From Pusillimonas sp. T2 (GTDB lineage Bacteria > Pseudomonadota > Gammaproteobacteria > Burkholderiales > Burkholderiaceae_B), in contig NZ_NIQA01000001.1 in assembly GCF_002236805.1 (NCBI RefSeq), positions 496,001 through 560,000 of the forward strand: a stretch of DNA of 64,000 bases, written 5' to 3'. The notes under the pieces were generated by a model, which ran no database searches, was not told where the DNA came from, and saw only the letters and a program-made list of their open reading frames with translations. Made by a program: the position numbers and the translations under genes. Shown here one piece after another: positions 9,053 to 17,513 of the stretch; the stretch's first letter is position 1; the number at the start of each line of letters is the position of its first letter.

Positions 9053-10660
9053 TCAGGCGCGCCCTAACGGGAAGGGAGACCTGTCGGCCGACATCATAAG
9101 CTCGCGTGCCAGTACCTCGAACATCTGACTACGAACCTGAGAGAAACCAGGGTCGTTCGCCAAGTTAGTCAACTCATCCGGGTCACGCCTCAAGTCGTAA
9201 AGCTCTACCCAATCCCCCTCGTCGTACACGGTCAACCTGTAGTCATTCGTCACTACCGTTCTGGCCCTGACTGGGTGATCAAGCCCGAAAGTAGGTGCGT
9301 GCCCATCCTCTTCAATCAAAACAGCTTTCCTAATGTCGGCCTGATTCTCATGAACTACTGGTGCAAGGTCTACTCCCTGAATACCAAAGTAAGGTGCAAG
9401 CCCAGCCCTTGACAGGATGGTTGTTGAAATATCGAGCGTGCTGGCCAAAGCCTGGGTGGCCTCGCCACGACTTTGCATGCGGCCATGCGCGGGCTCTTTC
9501 CAAATGAATGGCACGCGCACCAGACTTTGGTAATGCAGCGCCGATTTCAAAAGCAAACCATGGCTGCCCATAAAGTCGCCGTGATCACTGGTAAAAATAA
9601 CTACAGTGTCTTTATCTAGACCAAGCGCCTCAAGCTTTTGAAGAATACGACCAACAGTATCGTCAATCATCGTAATCATGCCGTAGGTAAGCGCCAGTGA
9701 CTCTTTGGCCTCACGCTCCGTCGCGGCAAAGCCAACAGTGGAAGTTATCCTGGCATCGCCGTTCTCACGTTGACGCCGCAAGGTTTTGACGGGGTCGAAA
9801 CACTGGTCGTATTCAGCGTAAAACGAGTTAGGCAAGACGATGTCTTCCGGATCGTACATGTCCCAGTACTTGCCGGGCGGCGTGAAAGGATGATGGGGAT
9901 CCGCAAATGAGCAGTGCAAGAAAAACGGGGCATCTTCCTGCGCGGCCATATCCAGAAAATCGACAGCCCGGTCGCCCGTCCAGGCGGTTGGATACTGATG
10001 CTCGGGGACCTGGGTACGCCACGCCTGGGGGGCTGAGTAGCGCTCATCTTTCAAGGCATTTTTTTGACCGCGAAGCTGATCAATATCGCCCACTTGGTCG
10101 ACTAGCCAACGCGCATAATCGCCCTCTACCAAATCACCATGCATGGTCGCCAGATCAACATGATCAAAACCGTAATACGGCGTCTGAACACGATGGGACG
10201 GGTTTTCGCGCCATAACCGCAAAAGCTCCATATCGTAGCCGCCCTCATGCCAACGATTTTTCATCGCATCCGAAAGCCCGTCAGGCGGTGCGACCTTACC
10301 CTGAGGCAAAGCCGGGGTCGGCATTTCTGGAGGCAGGTCAGTCATGTTTTGCAAGTGGCACTTACCAACCAAACCGGTTTTATACCCAGCCGCCCTGAGC
10401 AACTCGACAAAAGTCGTTGCGCTGCGCGATAACGGAATCCCGTTACAGCGTGTGTCGTGCAACGAGGGCAATCGGCCGGTCATTAGCGAGGCCCGATTAG
10501 GCATACACACACCGGACGCAACATAAAAACGGTCAAAGCGCCGCCCCTGTTGGGCAAGGCTGTCGATTACCGGCGTTTTCAGAACTGTGTTGCCATAGCA
10601 ACCGACGTGATCGGCACATTGCTGATCTGTCGTAATCAACAAGAAATTGGGTTTACGCAT
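9053..10660 (-). CDS. Cys-type sulfatase, no signal peptide
   Basis: A 535-residue alkaline-phosphatase-superfamily sulfatase. Near the N-terminus are the metal-binding LLITTDQQ stretch and the C-x-P-x-R motif, VCMPNRASLMTGR with Cys52 as the residue converted to formylglycine. GKCHLQ follows, and FTSDHGDFMGSHGLL in the C-terminal half supplies further metal-binding Asp/His. No export signal is seen: the protein begins MRKPNFLLITT, directly in the first strand, so hydrolysis is expected in the cytoplasm. Phosphonate monoester hydrolases and choline sulfatases share this architecture, so the ester could be other than sulfate. The start at 10660 has TTGAGG upstream. It is 7 bases behind the SDR gene. 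No formylglycine-generating enzyme is present in the window. Confidence 0.88.
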   Translation of the reverse strand: MRKPNFLLITTDQQCADHVGCYGNTVLKTPVIDSLAQQGRRFDRFYVASGVCMPNRASLMTGRLPSLHDTRCNGIPLSRSATTFVELLRAAGYKTGLVGKCHLQNMTDLPPEMPTPALPQGKVAPPDGLSDAMKNRWHEGGYDMELLRLWRENPSHRVQTPYYGFDHVDLATMHGDLVEGDYARWLVDQVGDIDQLRGQKNALKDERYSAPQAWRTQVPEHQYPTAWTGDRAVDFLDMAAQEDAPFFLHCSFADPHHPFTPPGKYWDMYDPEDIVLPNSFYAEYDQCFDPVKTLRRQRENGDARITSTVGFAATEREAKESLALTYGMITMIDDTVGRILQKLEALGLDKDTVVIFTSDHGDFMGSHGLLLKSALHYQSLVRVPFIWKEPAHGRMQSRGEATQALASTLDISTTILSRAGLAPYFGIQGVDLAPVVHENQADIRKAVLIEEDGHAPTFGLDHPVRARTVVTNDYRLTVYDEGDWVELYDLRRDPDELTNLANDPGFSQVRSQMFEVLARELMMSADRSPFPLGRA

Positions 10661-10667
10661 AGTCGCC

Positions 10668-11432
10668 TCAACGGAACAAAAGCCCACCCGTTGTATGCAA
10701 CGTTTGCCCCGTAAGCCAACGGCTATCGTCACTAATCAAGAAAGACGCGACGCCCACGATGTCATCGGTATTGGCCACGCGCTTTAACGACTGCGCACTC
10801 ATAATGCCGTTCAGCTGCGCTTGAGTGAACGTTTCCCGAGGCACATTGGTCTCGGTGAAACCCGGCGACAGCGTATTAACGCGAATGTCATCACCGCCAA
10901 GCTCACGCGCCATCGCGTGAGTCATGCCATAAACAGCCGCCTTGCTGGCGACGTAATGCATGTATCCAGCTTTACCCATCCATACCGCGTCGGAACCTAT
11001 GTTTACGACGCTGGCCGAACCGGCCGCGCGCAGATAGGGCAACAATGCACCTACCAGCATCCACGGACCTTTAATATTAACGGCCATCACACGATCCCAT
11101 TCAGATGCATCAATTTCCCAAAACGGCTTCAACTTGATGGTTGAAAAAATCGCTGCGTTATTGATCAACCCGTGAATCTTCGGATGTTGTTGACCCAACT
11201 CTTGGGCAAACCGTTTCACATCTTGCTCGTTAGAAACATCCAGCACTTTCCCCTCGGCAGACAGCCCCTTCGCACGCAGATCCTCAACCGCCTCTGCCAA
11301 CGGCTCAGGCTTCAGATCAACCAAAATAATCTGTGCACCCTCGCTGGCCAGCCGCTCAGCATAGGCTTTCCCTATGCCTTGCGCCGCACCCGTGACCACC
11401 ACTGTTTTACCCATCAACTTTCCGTTATTCAT
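10668..11432 (-). CDS. Short-chain dehydrogenase/reductase (SDR)
   Basis: A 254-residue classical SDR: TGAAQGIG near residues 14-21 is the cofactor loop, Asp39 at the end of strand two points to NAD rather than NADP, NNAA lies near residue 91, Ser147 and the YVASK motif (Tyr160, Lys164) make the catalytic triad. It would oxidise a secondary or primary alcohol or reduce the ketone/aldehyde. The start at 11432 has AAAGGA six bases upstream. It lies between aldehyde dehydrogenase and sulfatase genes, so a likely job is oxidising the alcohol set free by desulfation. The substrate is inferred from context only. Confidence 0.92.
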   Translation of the reverse strand: MNNGKLMGKTVVVTGAAQGIGKAYAERLASEGAQIILVDLKPEPLAEAVEDLRAKGLSAEGKVLDVSNEQDVKRFAQELGQQHPKIHGLINNAAIFSTIKLKPFWEIDASEWDRVMAVNIKGPWMLVGALLPYLRAAGSASVVNIGSDAVWMGKAGYMHYVASKAAVYGMTHAMARELGGDDIRVNTLSPGFTETNVPRETFTQAQLNGIMSAQSLKRVANTDDIVGVASFLISDDSRWLTGQTLHTTGGLLFR

Positions 11433-11470
11433 TTCTATTCCTTTACCCTTTTCAATGACGTTTTGACAGC

Positions 11471-12973
11471 TCAAGCCATACGGAACGGATCGCGCGTAGC
11501 GCCCGTCAGCTCTATCCAAACCGACTTTGTCTCAAGAAAATCCAGTATCGACTCAACACCGTTCTCGCGTCCAAGGCCGCTACTGCCAAATCCACCAAAA
11601 GGCACGCTCGGCGATACAGCGCGATAGGAATTGACCCAAACCGTACCCGCGTTCAGCTTGTGCGCCACCCGGTGCGCGCGTTGAATATTCATGGTCCAAA
11701 CAGAACCCGCCAGTCCGTACTCAGTGTTGTTGGCCAACTCAATGGCTTCTTCCTCAGTATCAAATGGCATCACACACAACACAGGTCCGAAAATTTCTTC
11801 TTTCACAACACGCATTTCCGGATTGACATCGGTGATGACGGTTGGGTTGATAAACCAACCCTGCTTGTTCGCATCTACGCCGCCCGTCAGAATCGTGGCG
11901 CCCTCCGACTTTGCGCTCTCCAGAAATTCACTAATGCGATCGAACTGGGGCTTATTTGAAATAGGGCCCATTTCTGTATCAGCCGCTTGCGGATCGCCCA
12001 CCTTGATAGTATTGGCTCGCGCAACGATGCGGTTCACCACATCGTCCATCAAACTACGATGAATAATCAGGCGCGATCCCGCCATGCATGTTTGGCCGCC
12101 GGCAGCAAAAATACCTGCGATTACGCCATTGGCAACTGCCTCGGGGTCAGAATCCTCGAAGACGATCTGAGGTGACTTGCCGCCCAACTCGAGCACAACA
12201 CCGTTCAACTGACTACCGGCCGCCTGCGCTACTGCACGGCCTGTTGCCGTTGATCCAGTAAACACAACCTTATTTACGCCAGGATGTGCAGCCAGGTGAG
12301 CGCCAAGATTTCGATCCAGCCCCGTTACAACGTTAAACACCCCATCGGGAATCCCCGCTTCTTTGACAAACCGACCAAACGCCAAAGTAGAGGCGGGCGC
12401 ATGCTCCGAAGGCTTGATAACAAACGTGCAGCCAGCGGCCAACGCCGGCGCCAACTTCATCGCCATCAGCATCATCGGCGCATTCCATGGCGTGATTGCG
12501 GCAACCACACCCACTGGCTGACGTTGGGTGTAAACGAAAAAGTTGTTCTTGTCGGTAGGAATCGTTTTACCTTCCAGTTTGTCTGTCAGGCCAGCAAAAT
12601 AATTAAACCATTCGGGCAGATACTTCAGCTGAAAAATCATCTCGCGATAAAGCTTGCCCGAATCCCGCACCTCCATACGCGCCAGGTACTCAGCGTTCTC
12701 GTCAATCAATTCACCCAGACGACGGATAAGTTTTGCACGCTGGAAGCCAGACATCGCCCCCCAAGGCCCCTTCAACGCCTGACGCGCGGCTGTCACGGCA
12801 GCGTCAATATCCTCCGTACCGGCATCCGGAATTTCTGCCCAGTTCTCGGTTGAAAAAGGATCCGCTGTCATGAATGTCTTGCCCGATTTCGCAGGCAAAT
12901 ATTCACCGTTGATGTACAGTTGAAAATGCTCGATAGCGTTGGTTGCAGCCGTTTTGGCATGAGTCTCAGACAT
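11471..12973 (-). CDS. Aldehyde dehydrogenase family protein
   Basis: A 500-residue NAD(P)-dependent aldehyde dehydrogenase of usual length. Catalytic residues are visible: Asn164 in TPWNAPM, Glu262 in LELGGKSP, and nucleophile Cys296 in GGQTCMAGS; the FTGSTATGR cofactor motif lies near residue 238. It is the first gene of the minus-strand operon that continues with SDR, sulfatase and the TRAP transporter, and it is divergent from a LysR gene 193 bases away. Its job is most simply the oxidation of the aldehyde made by the SDR to a carboxylate. The upstream region holds the 42-bp shared element (13051-13092). Confidence 0.94.
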   Translation of the reverse strand: MSETHAKTAATNAIEHFQLYINGEYLPAKSGKTFMTADPFSTENWAEIPDAGTEDIDAAVTAARQALKGPWGAMSGFQRAKLIRRLGELIDENAEYLARMEVRDSGKLYREMIFQLKYLPEWFNYFAGLTDKLEGKTIPTDKNNFFVYTQRQPVGVVAAITPWNAPMMLMAMKLAPALAAGCTFVIKPSEHAPASTLAFGRFVKEAGIPDGVFNVVTGLDRNLGAHLAAHPGVNKVVFTGSTATGRAVAQAAGSQLNGVVLELGGKSPQIVFEDSDPEAVANGVIAGIFAAGGQTCMAGSRLIIHRSLMDDVVNRIVARANTIKVGDPQAADTEMGPISNKPQFDRISEFLESAKSEGATILTGGVDANKQGWFINPTVITDVNPEMRVVKEEIFGPVLCVMPFDTEEEAIELANNTEYGLAGSVWTMNIQRAHRVAHKLNAGTVWVNSYRAVSPSVPFGGFGSSGLGRENGVESILDFLETKSVWIELTGATRDPFRMA

Positions 12974-13050
12974 CGTTGTCTCCGTGTTGACTGTTTTTAA
13001 GAATGACGGTTGTCGTTAGCATGCAGTCTAAGTAAGCACACATAAAAAAT

Positions 13051-13092
13051 CGATTGAAAAATAGGCAGTAAGCCATATCCAGGAGTAATATC
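13051..13092 (-). promoter_or_regulatory. Shared 42-bp element, copy 1 (before the aldehyde dehydrogenase operon)
   Basis: Read on the minus strand, the element begins GATATTAC, then 20 less conserved bases containing ATGGC, and ends CTATTTTTCAATCG. The same blocks with identical spacing occur at 16297-16338 before the orphan binding-protein gene. It ends 78 bases before the aldehyde dehydrogenase ATG and lies in the gap divergent to a LysR gene. A further shared block, CTTAGACTG, follows 18 bases downstream (13024-13032). A regulator site or promoter is likely; LysR-type binding is an inference. Confidence 0.6.
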
Positions 13093-13166
13093 CGAACTAA
13101 CCCTAGTGCCTCATATCCTCCCCTTGAGCGCTGCGGGGCTCAATCATCAACATAAAAGAGCGAGAC

Positions 13167-14108
13167 ATGAATCTGGGTTCTTTTCAACGCCAAGTTCACC
13201 TCCGACAACTCAGGTTGCTGGTCACCATTGCCGAACAAGGCTCTCTGGCCAGAGCGGCCGATGCGCTGCACATTACACAACCCGCCGCAACAAAGACACT
13301 TCGCCAACTCGAAGAAATCATCGGTGACAGCCTTGTCGAACGCGGAGCTGGCGGAAGTGTCCTGACCCCTCTTGGCCACGTGCTTTATCAACGAGCACAG
13401 TCAATCATGACTGAAATCCGAGAGGCGGAAGAAGAAATGGGTCTTTGGCACGCCGGCGGTGCAGGACACGTCACCCTGGGCGCGATGCCGGTTTCAACAC
13501 CTGCGCTTATTCCCAAAGCGCTGCTGTTACTGGCAAAAGAAGCCCCAAGGGTTACCGTAAGAGTTATTGAAGGCAGCTCTAACACACTGCTGGAGAAGCT
13601 CGGACAGGGCGAACTCGATCTAGTGACTGGCAGATTCTGGAAGGGCGAGGATCCGTCGGTTATTACTGAAGAGCTCTACGAGTCTGCGTTTAAACTACAC
13701 ACGCGCACCACTCACCCTCTAACCCAAAAACAAACCCTTACCCTCGAAGAGGCCTGCAGCTATCCTTGGTTAATGCCACCGCCCGGTGCCCATATTCGGT
13801 CCGCCTTGGACGATATGTTTCGCGGGTTACACCTCAAACCACCCACGCACCAAGTCGAGTCCACCTCGTATCAAGTCTTCCGTAATCTCGTCCTGAACTC
13901 CGACGTCATAGCACCACTTCCGATCGAAGCATTGCTCGAAGAGGTTCAAGCGGGCCGCATGACATATATACCAATTCACCTACCATTACGCCTTCCGCCG
14001 ATCAGTATCGTTCGACACAGCAAACGTGTACCCTCTCCGGCGATGCTTACGGTTATGCAGCAACTACGCGAGGCCAGTAAAAAAATAGGGGATATCGAAA
14101 AAACATAA
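13167..14108 (+). CDS. LysR family transcriptional regulator (1)
   Basis: A 313-residue regulator. The N-terminal winged helix-turn-helix spans about residues 8-66 (RQLRLLVTIAEQGSLARAAD, then ITQPAATKTLRQLEE), followed by a linker helix and an effector-binding domain (GHVTLGAMP, LDLVTGRFW). Length is typical. It is divergent from the aldehyde dehydrogenase operon, the classic arrangement of a LysR regulator and its target, and the gap contains the 42-bp element also present before the orphan TRAP binding protein. It therefore is the leading candidate regulator of the whole catabolic set, responding to a pathway compound. GAGCGAG upstream may serve as ribosome-binding site. Confidence 0.93.
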   Translation: MNLGSFQRQVHLRQLRLLVTIAEQGSLARAADALHITQPAATKTLRQLEEIIGDSLVERGAGGSVLTPLGHVLYQRAQSIMTEIREAEEEMGLWHAGGAGHVTLGAMPVSTPALIPKALLLLAKEAPRVTVRVIEGSSNTLLEKLGQGELDLVTGRFWKGEDPSVITEELYESAFKLHTRTTHPLTQKQTLTLEEACSYPWLMPPPGAHIRSALDDMFRGLHLKPPTHQVESTSYQVFRNLVLNSDVIAPLPIEALLEEVQAGRMTYIPIHLPLRLPPISIVRHSKRVPSPAMLTVMQQLREASKKIGDIEKT

Positions 14109-14109
14109 A

Positions 14110-14138
14110 AAAAGGCGGCAATCGCCACCTTAACTTCT
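14110..14138. terminator. Weak hairpin between convergent LysR and Rieske genes
   Basis: Just after the LysR stop, an A-rich run leads into a GGCGGCAATCGCC hairpin followed by ACCTTAA. It sits exactly between convergent genes and may end transcription from both sides. The stem is short, so this is tentative. Confidence 0.35.
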
Positions 14139-14140
14139 CG

Positions 14141-15235
14141 TCACGCCACAATTGCTTTCGGTATTTGTGTTTTTCCTGACGACGGGGACCGAGTCTGCGC
14201 ACGCTCCGCTTCCATCATGCTTCGCAGTACGCGCTTATAACGCTCAATGCCGACATCCGACTCCAGGCTCACTTCTTTTAGTGTCCTTCCAGCACGCAGC
14301 ATTGCTTGCTGTTGGGCACGGATCATGTCGTGGTCCTGCTCAACAAACGCGTAACGGCGCATTTCCGCGATCTGCTCCCGAATTTGAGTATCCAGCGGTT
14401 CGCCATGCTTAACCGGATTCTGGCGAACGGCCACAAAGTGATACCAGCACGTTGTTTCGGTCTCGGGGGTAAGGAAGTGAATCCCGTAAACGCCTGTCCC
14501 TTCCACGCGGGACGCTCCGGGACGCGTCACACCATTATCATTCACCAGACAAGCAGGCGGCTGCCAGGTGATATTGGTCCACAGGTCGACCGGTTGACCA
14601 TCCCGTAAAAACTGAAGGTCGTGAAACTTGGTCACGGGCACGTTACGGGCAATACGGTCGACCGAAACGCGATTGCCATTCTGCTCAACCTTGGTATCCG
14701 ATTTGATCGTAGCCTCGTTGCCTAACAAACCATCATGCAAGAACGAGGTATGACTCAAGTCCATCAAGTTATCCACGACCAACTCAAAGCCTGCCTCCAT
14801 TTTCATCCAGTCGCGGCGACTCACCAGCTCTGGTTGCGCATCGTCGATCAACTGGAAATCAGGAATGAGATCCGGATCAGCGGCTTGATCACCCATCCAG
14901 ATCCAGATCATTGAATGTTTCTCTGCAACAGGATATGCCCGGGTGTGTGCAGCCGACGGGATTCTCTCTTTCCCGTGAGGATTGCGGACACACGCCCCGC
15001 TCCCATCGAACTCCAAACCGTGGTAACCACAGCGGATTTTGCAACCATCAACAAGATAGCCTTTGTGCAAAGGCGCAAAGCGATGCGGACAGATATCGTC
15101 TAATGCCGAGACCTTGCCATCGGTTGAACGAAAAAGTACTACCTGTTCGCCCAGATAAATTCGACCGACGATTTGGCCTGGCTCGAGATCCTGGGACCAC
15201 ATCGCTGCGTACCAGGTATTCCGAAGGTAATTCAT
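14141..15235 (-). CDS. Rieske non-haem iron oxygenase, VanA-like
   Basis: A 364-residue oxygenase alpha subunit. The Rieske [2Fe-2S] ligands are Cys49-x-His51 (CPHRFAPLHKG) and Cys69-x2-His72 (CGYH), 17 residues apart; the mononuclear iron site is in DNLMDLSHTSFLH. Length and the opening NYLRNTWYAAMWS resemble vanillate O-demethylase oxygenase and related aryl-ether demethylases or ring hydroxylases. These need a separate ferredoxin reductase (VanB type), and none is found in the window, so electrons must come from a gene elsewhere. The start at 15235 has GGAG upstream; a longer frame exists. It is divergent from LysR 2. The substrate, possibly a methoxy- or carboxylated aromatic, is an inference. 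Confidence 0.88.
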   Translation of the reverse strand: MNYLRNTWYAAMWSQDLEPGQIVGRIYLGEQVVLFRSTDGKVSALDDICPHRFAPLHKGYLVDGCKIRCGYHGLEFDGSGACVRNPHGKERIPSAAHTRAYPVAEKHSMIWIWMGDQAADPDLIPDFQLIDDAQPELVSRRDWMKMEAGFELVVDNLMDLSHTSFLHDGLLGNEATIKSDTKVEQNGNRVSVDRIARNVPVTKFHDLQFLRDGQPVDLWTNITWQPPACLVNDNGVTRPGASRVEGTGVYGIHFLTPETETTCWYHFVAVRQNPVKHGEPLDTQIREQIAEMRRYAFVEQDHDMIRAQQQAMLRAGRTLKEVSLESDVGIERYKRVLRSMMEAERAQTRSPSSGKTQIPKAIVA

Positions 15236-15388
15236 TGTGCTGTCTCCGAGAAATTCATGTGTCTTTAAACTGGATTTGGGCAGGCAACCCACAAGGCTTG
15301 AACCCCTTGATTTGTGAGCTCAGTCTAGACAGACGGCTAAAGCTTGAATAGCATCTTTGTGGTTTGGGCCGATAACCTGGAGTTAACA

Positions 15389-16279
15389 GTGCGATTAGAA
15401 CAACTACGGTACATGCTGAAAATTGCCGAGGTCGGGAGCCTGCGCAAGGCCGCAGCGTTGCTTGGCGTCAGCGCGCCCGCGCTGACCAAAAGCCTTCGGC
15501 TCCTCGAAGACGAACTACAAGCGCCGCTATTGAACAGGACGCCTAAGGGCGTTGTACTCACAGAGTTCGGCCGAATCGTCACAACGCGTGCGCGCACCGC
15601 CTTCATTGAAATTGATCACATCGCCGACGAAATCAGAAGCATCAGAGGTGAGAGTGGTGGGCGCATCCGAGTTGCCGTGTCTCCCATTACCGCGGTGTCG
15701 ATCATCCCTTCCGCCGTGCGACGGTTTCGTAAAACCTATCCAGAGGTCGTCATCACCGTCATGGATGGGTTGTACCCAAAAGTGTTACCACTAATTCGCG
15801 AACGCGAAATTGACTTTTCCGTAGGCCCACTACCCGAGCCCATGCTTGGCCCCGAATTTGCAGTCGAACAGCTATTCCTCTCAGAGGTCAGCATCTGCTG
15901 TCGAATTGGGCACCCGCTCGCCACTGCAAAGTCACTGGTTGACTTGGAAGACGCCGCTTGGGCCACATCGGGCCCCGAAGAAGGGCCTGGCAACTTATTC
16001 AAGCCCAAGTTTCAACAATTAGGGATCATGCCTCCCAAAACAATTCTGCATTTCGAATCGATTCTTTCATTACTGGCTGCAGCCCTCAAAGAGGATCTGG
16101 TATTCGTCATGCCCAAAAAGATCGTCGAACATCCTTTTCATGCCAATCACATTTGCCAAATCCCCCTGCGTGAGCAATTTCCCGGCGTACCCATTTATTT
16201 GATCAAAAACAGCCAGTCACCACTTAAGCCCGTTGCAGAAGCTTTTGCCAAACAAGTTAAACGTACACCTCTGGGATAA
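15389..16279 (+). CDS. LysR family transcriptional regulator (2)
   Basis: A LysR regulator of about 296 residues if it begins at the GTG at 15389, which has GGAG six bases upstream; an ATG at 15344 would add 15 residues not typical of the family. The helix-turn-helix covers the first 60 residues (LEQLRYMLKIAEVGSLRKAA, then VSAPALTKSLRLLED), followed by the ligand domain (GRIRVAVSPITAVSIIP). It is divergent from the Rieske oxygenase gene and is followed on the same strand by the orphan TRAP binding protein. It probably controls the oxygenase, and perhaps the binding protein. It is related only distantly to LysR 1. Confidence 0.92.
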   Translation: MRLEQLRYMLKIAEVGSLRKAAALLGVSAPALTKSLRLLEDELQAPLLNRTPKGVVLTEFGRIVTTRARTAFIEIDHIADEIRSIRGESGGRIRVAVSPITAVSIIPSAVRRFRKTYPEVVITVMDGLYPKVLPLIREREIDFSVGPLPEPMLGPEFAVEQLFLSEVSICCRIGHPLATAKSLVDLEDAAWATSGPEEGPGNLFKPKFQQLGIMPPKTILHFESILSLLAAALKEDLVFVMPKKIVEHPFHANHICQIPLREQFPGVPIYLIKNSQSPLKPVAEAFAKQVKRTPLG

Positions 16280-16296
16280 CGCCTAGGGGAAATACC

Positions 16297-16338
16297 GATA
16301 TTACCTTCAGTAATGGCAGCATAACTATTTTTCAATCG
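16297..16338 (+). promoter_or_regulatory. Shared 42-bp element, copy 2 (before orphan TRAP binding protein)
   Basis: The blocks GATATTAC and CTATTTTTCAATCG are identical to those at 13051-13092, again 20 bases apart, with ATGGC in the same position between them; CTTAGACTG recurs 19 bases downstream (about 16358-16366). The orientation relative to the gene is the same in both places. It ends 156 bases before the ATG of the binding-protein gene. This strongly suggests a duplicated promoter/operator region moved or copied together with the binding-protein gene. Confidence 0.6.
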
Positions 16339-16493
16339 CGCTCATACCGCAGCCCACCTTAGACTGTCTTCCAGGCAACCTGCAGTAACTTGAACAGCAA
16401 CACGTCCCCTTGTTGTCCTCGCGTCTTATGCGAGGTAGCCGAGTGCGCACAACCAAAAATACCCGCCTTCATAAGGCCGGGGAAGGAGACACC

Positions 16494-17513
16494 ATGTTCA
16501 TCAAGAAAATCGCTATTGCCGCCACCCTGGCCTTGGCCGCCAACATGGCACCAGTACACGCCGAAACCACCCTGCTTTTTAATGTATTTGTCCCCCGCTC
16601 CAACAACTTCCACAAAGTTGCCGAGCAGTGGGCCAATGATGTCAAAACAGCAACCAATGGCGAAGTCATCATTAACTTCACCGCAGGAAACATGGCGCCA
16701 CCGCCCGAGCAACTCGAGGCCGTCAAATCAGGCGTATTCGACATTGCGTTCATCGCAAACATATTCCTCAAAAACAAGGCCCCATTGCTTCAAGCAACCA
16801 TGTTGCCCTGGTTAGTCAACAAGTCAGAAAATGCATCCGTTGCGCTCTGGAACATTTACAAGCAACACATAGAGCCCAAGGCACCATTTCCCGATGCCCA
16901 CCTGTTGACTCTATTCCACTGGGAAGGTGGTCATGTGGCCAGCATTACCGACACAGCCATTAATAGCATCGATGAACTCAAGTCGCGCAAAATGTGGGCG
17001 TTGCCTGGACCTCCTGCGGATACGTTAAAGACGTTGGGCATGAGCCCGGTTGCCACCCCGGCAATACAAGTCGGCGAGATGGTTTCACGAAAAATCGTAT
17101 CCGGCTACACAGGAATCGCGCCAGAAATCGCTAGAGACTTCAAGGCGGGCTCCTACACAAAATCCATTACCCGATTCCCCAGGTCAATTACGTCGACCAG
17201 TTTCTCGGTATTCATCAACAAAGACAAATGGAACGCACTCAGCCAAAAAAACAAAGACGCTATTTCATCGGTATCCGGCGAACACTTTGCCGCGATGGCA
17301 GGTGCGGCCAGCAATCGTGAGATGCAAGCCGCATTGGACGAAATGACCAAGCATGGAGTCAAAGTTGTACAAGCAGACCCAAAGTTCTACGAAGCTCTGC
17401 AAGCTGCCGCCACGCCGCAGTTTGATGCAATGCGTGAAGAAGGTAAACGACTCGGCGTTGATATCGACGCCATGCTGGCCGACTTTATCCAGAAGTCCGA
17501 CGCCCTGAACTGA
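16494..17513 (+). CDS. Orphan TRAP binding protein, paralogue of 7943-8962
   Basis: A 339-residue exported binding protein with a signal peptide (MFIKKIAIAATLALAANMAP, cut near VHA-E). Side by side it is roughly three-quarters identical to the operon binding protein, with the same length and with shared blocks such as LLFNVFVPRSNNFH, FTAGNMAPPPEQL and KMWALPGPPAD. Trp168 again stands where most family members have the ligand-gripping Arg. No permease genes follow; it may feed the permease at 6121-7888 with a second ligand, or act as a sensor partner. GGAAGGAG precedes the ATG. A shared 42-bp element lies upstream, so it is probably induced together with the operon. Confidence 0.92.
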   Translation: MFIKKIAIAATLALAANMAPVHAETTLLFNVFVPRSNNFHKVAEQWANDVKTATNGEVIINFTAGNMAPPPEQLEAVKSGVFDIAFIANIFLKNKAPLLQATMLPWLVNKSENASVALWNIYKQHIEPKAPFPDAHLLTLFHWEGGHVASITDTAINSIDELKSRKMWALPGPPADTLKTLGMSPVATPAIQVGEMVSRKIVSGYTGIAPEIARDFKAGSYTKSITRFPRSITSTSFSVFINKDKWNALSQKNKDAISSVSGEHFAAMAGAASNREMQAALDEMTKHGVKVVQADPKFYEALQAAATPQFDAMREEGKRLGVDIDAMLADFIQKSDALN

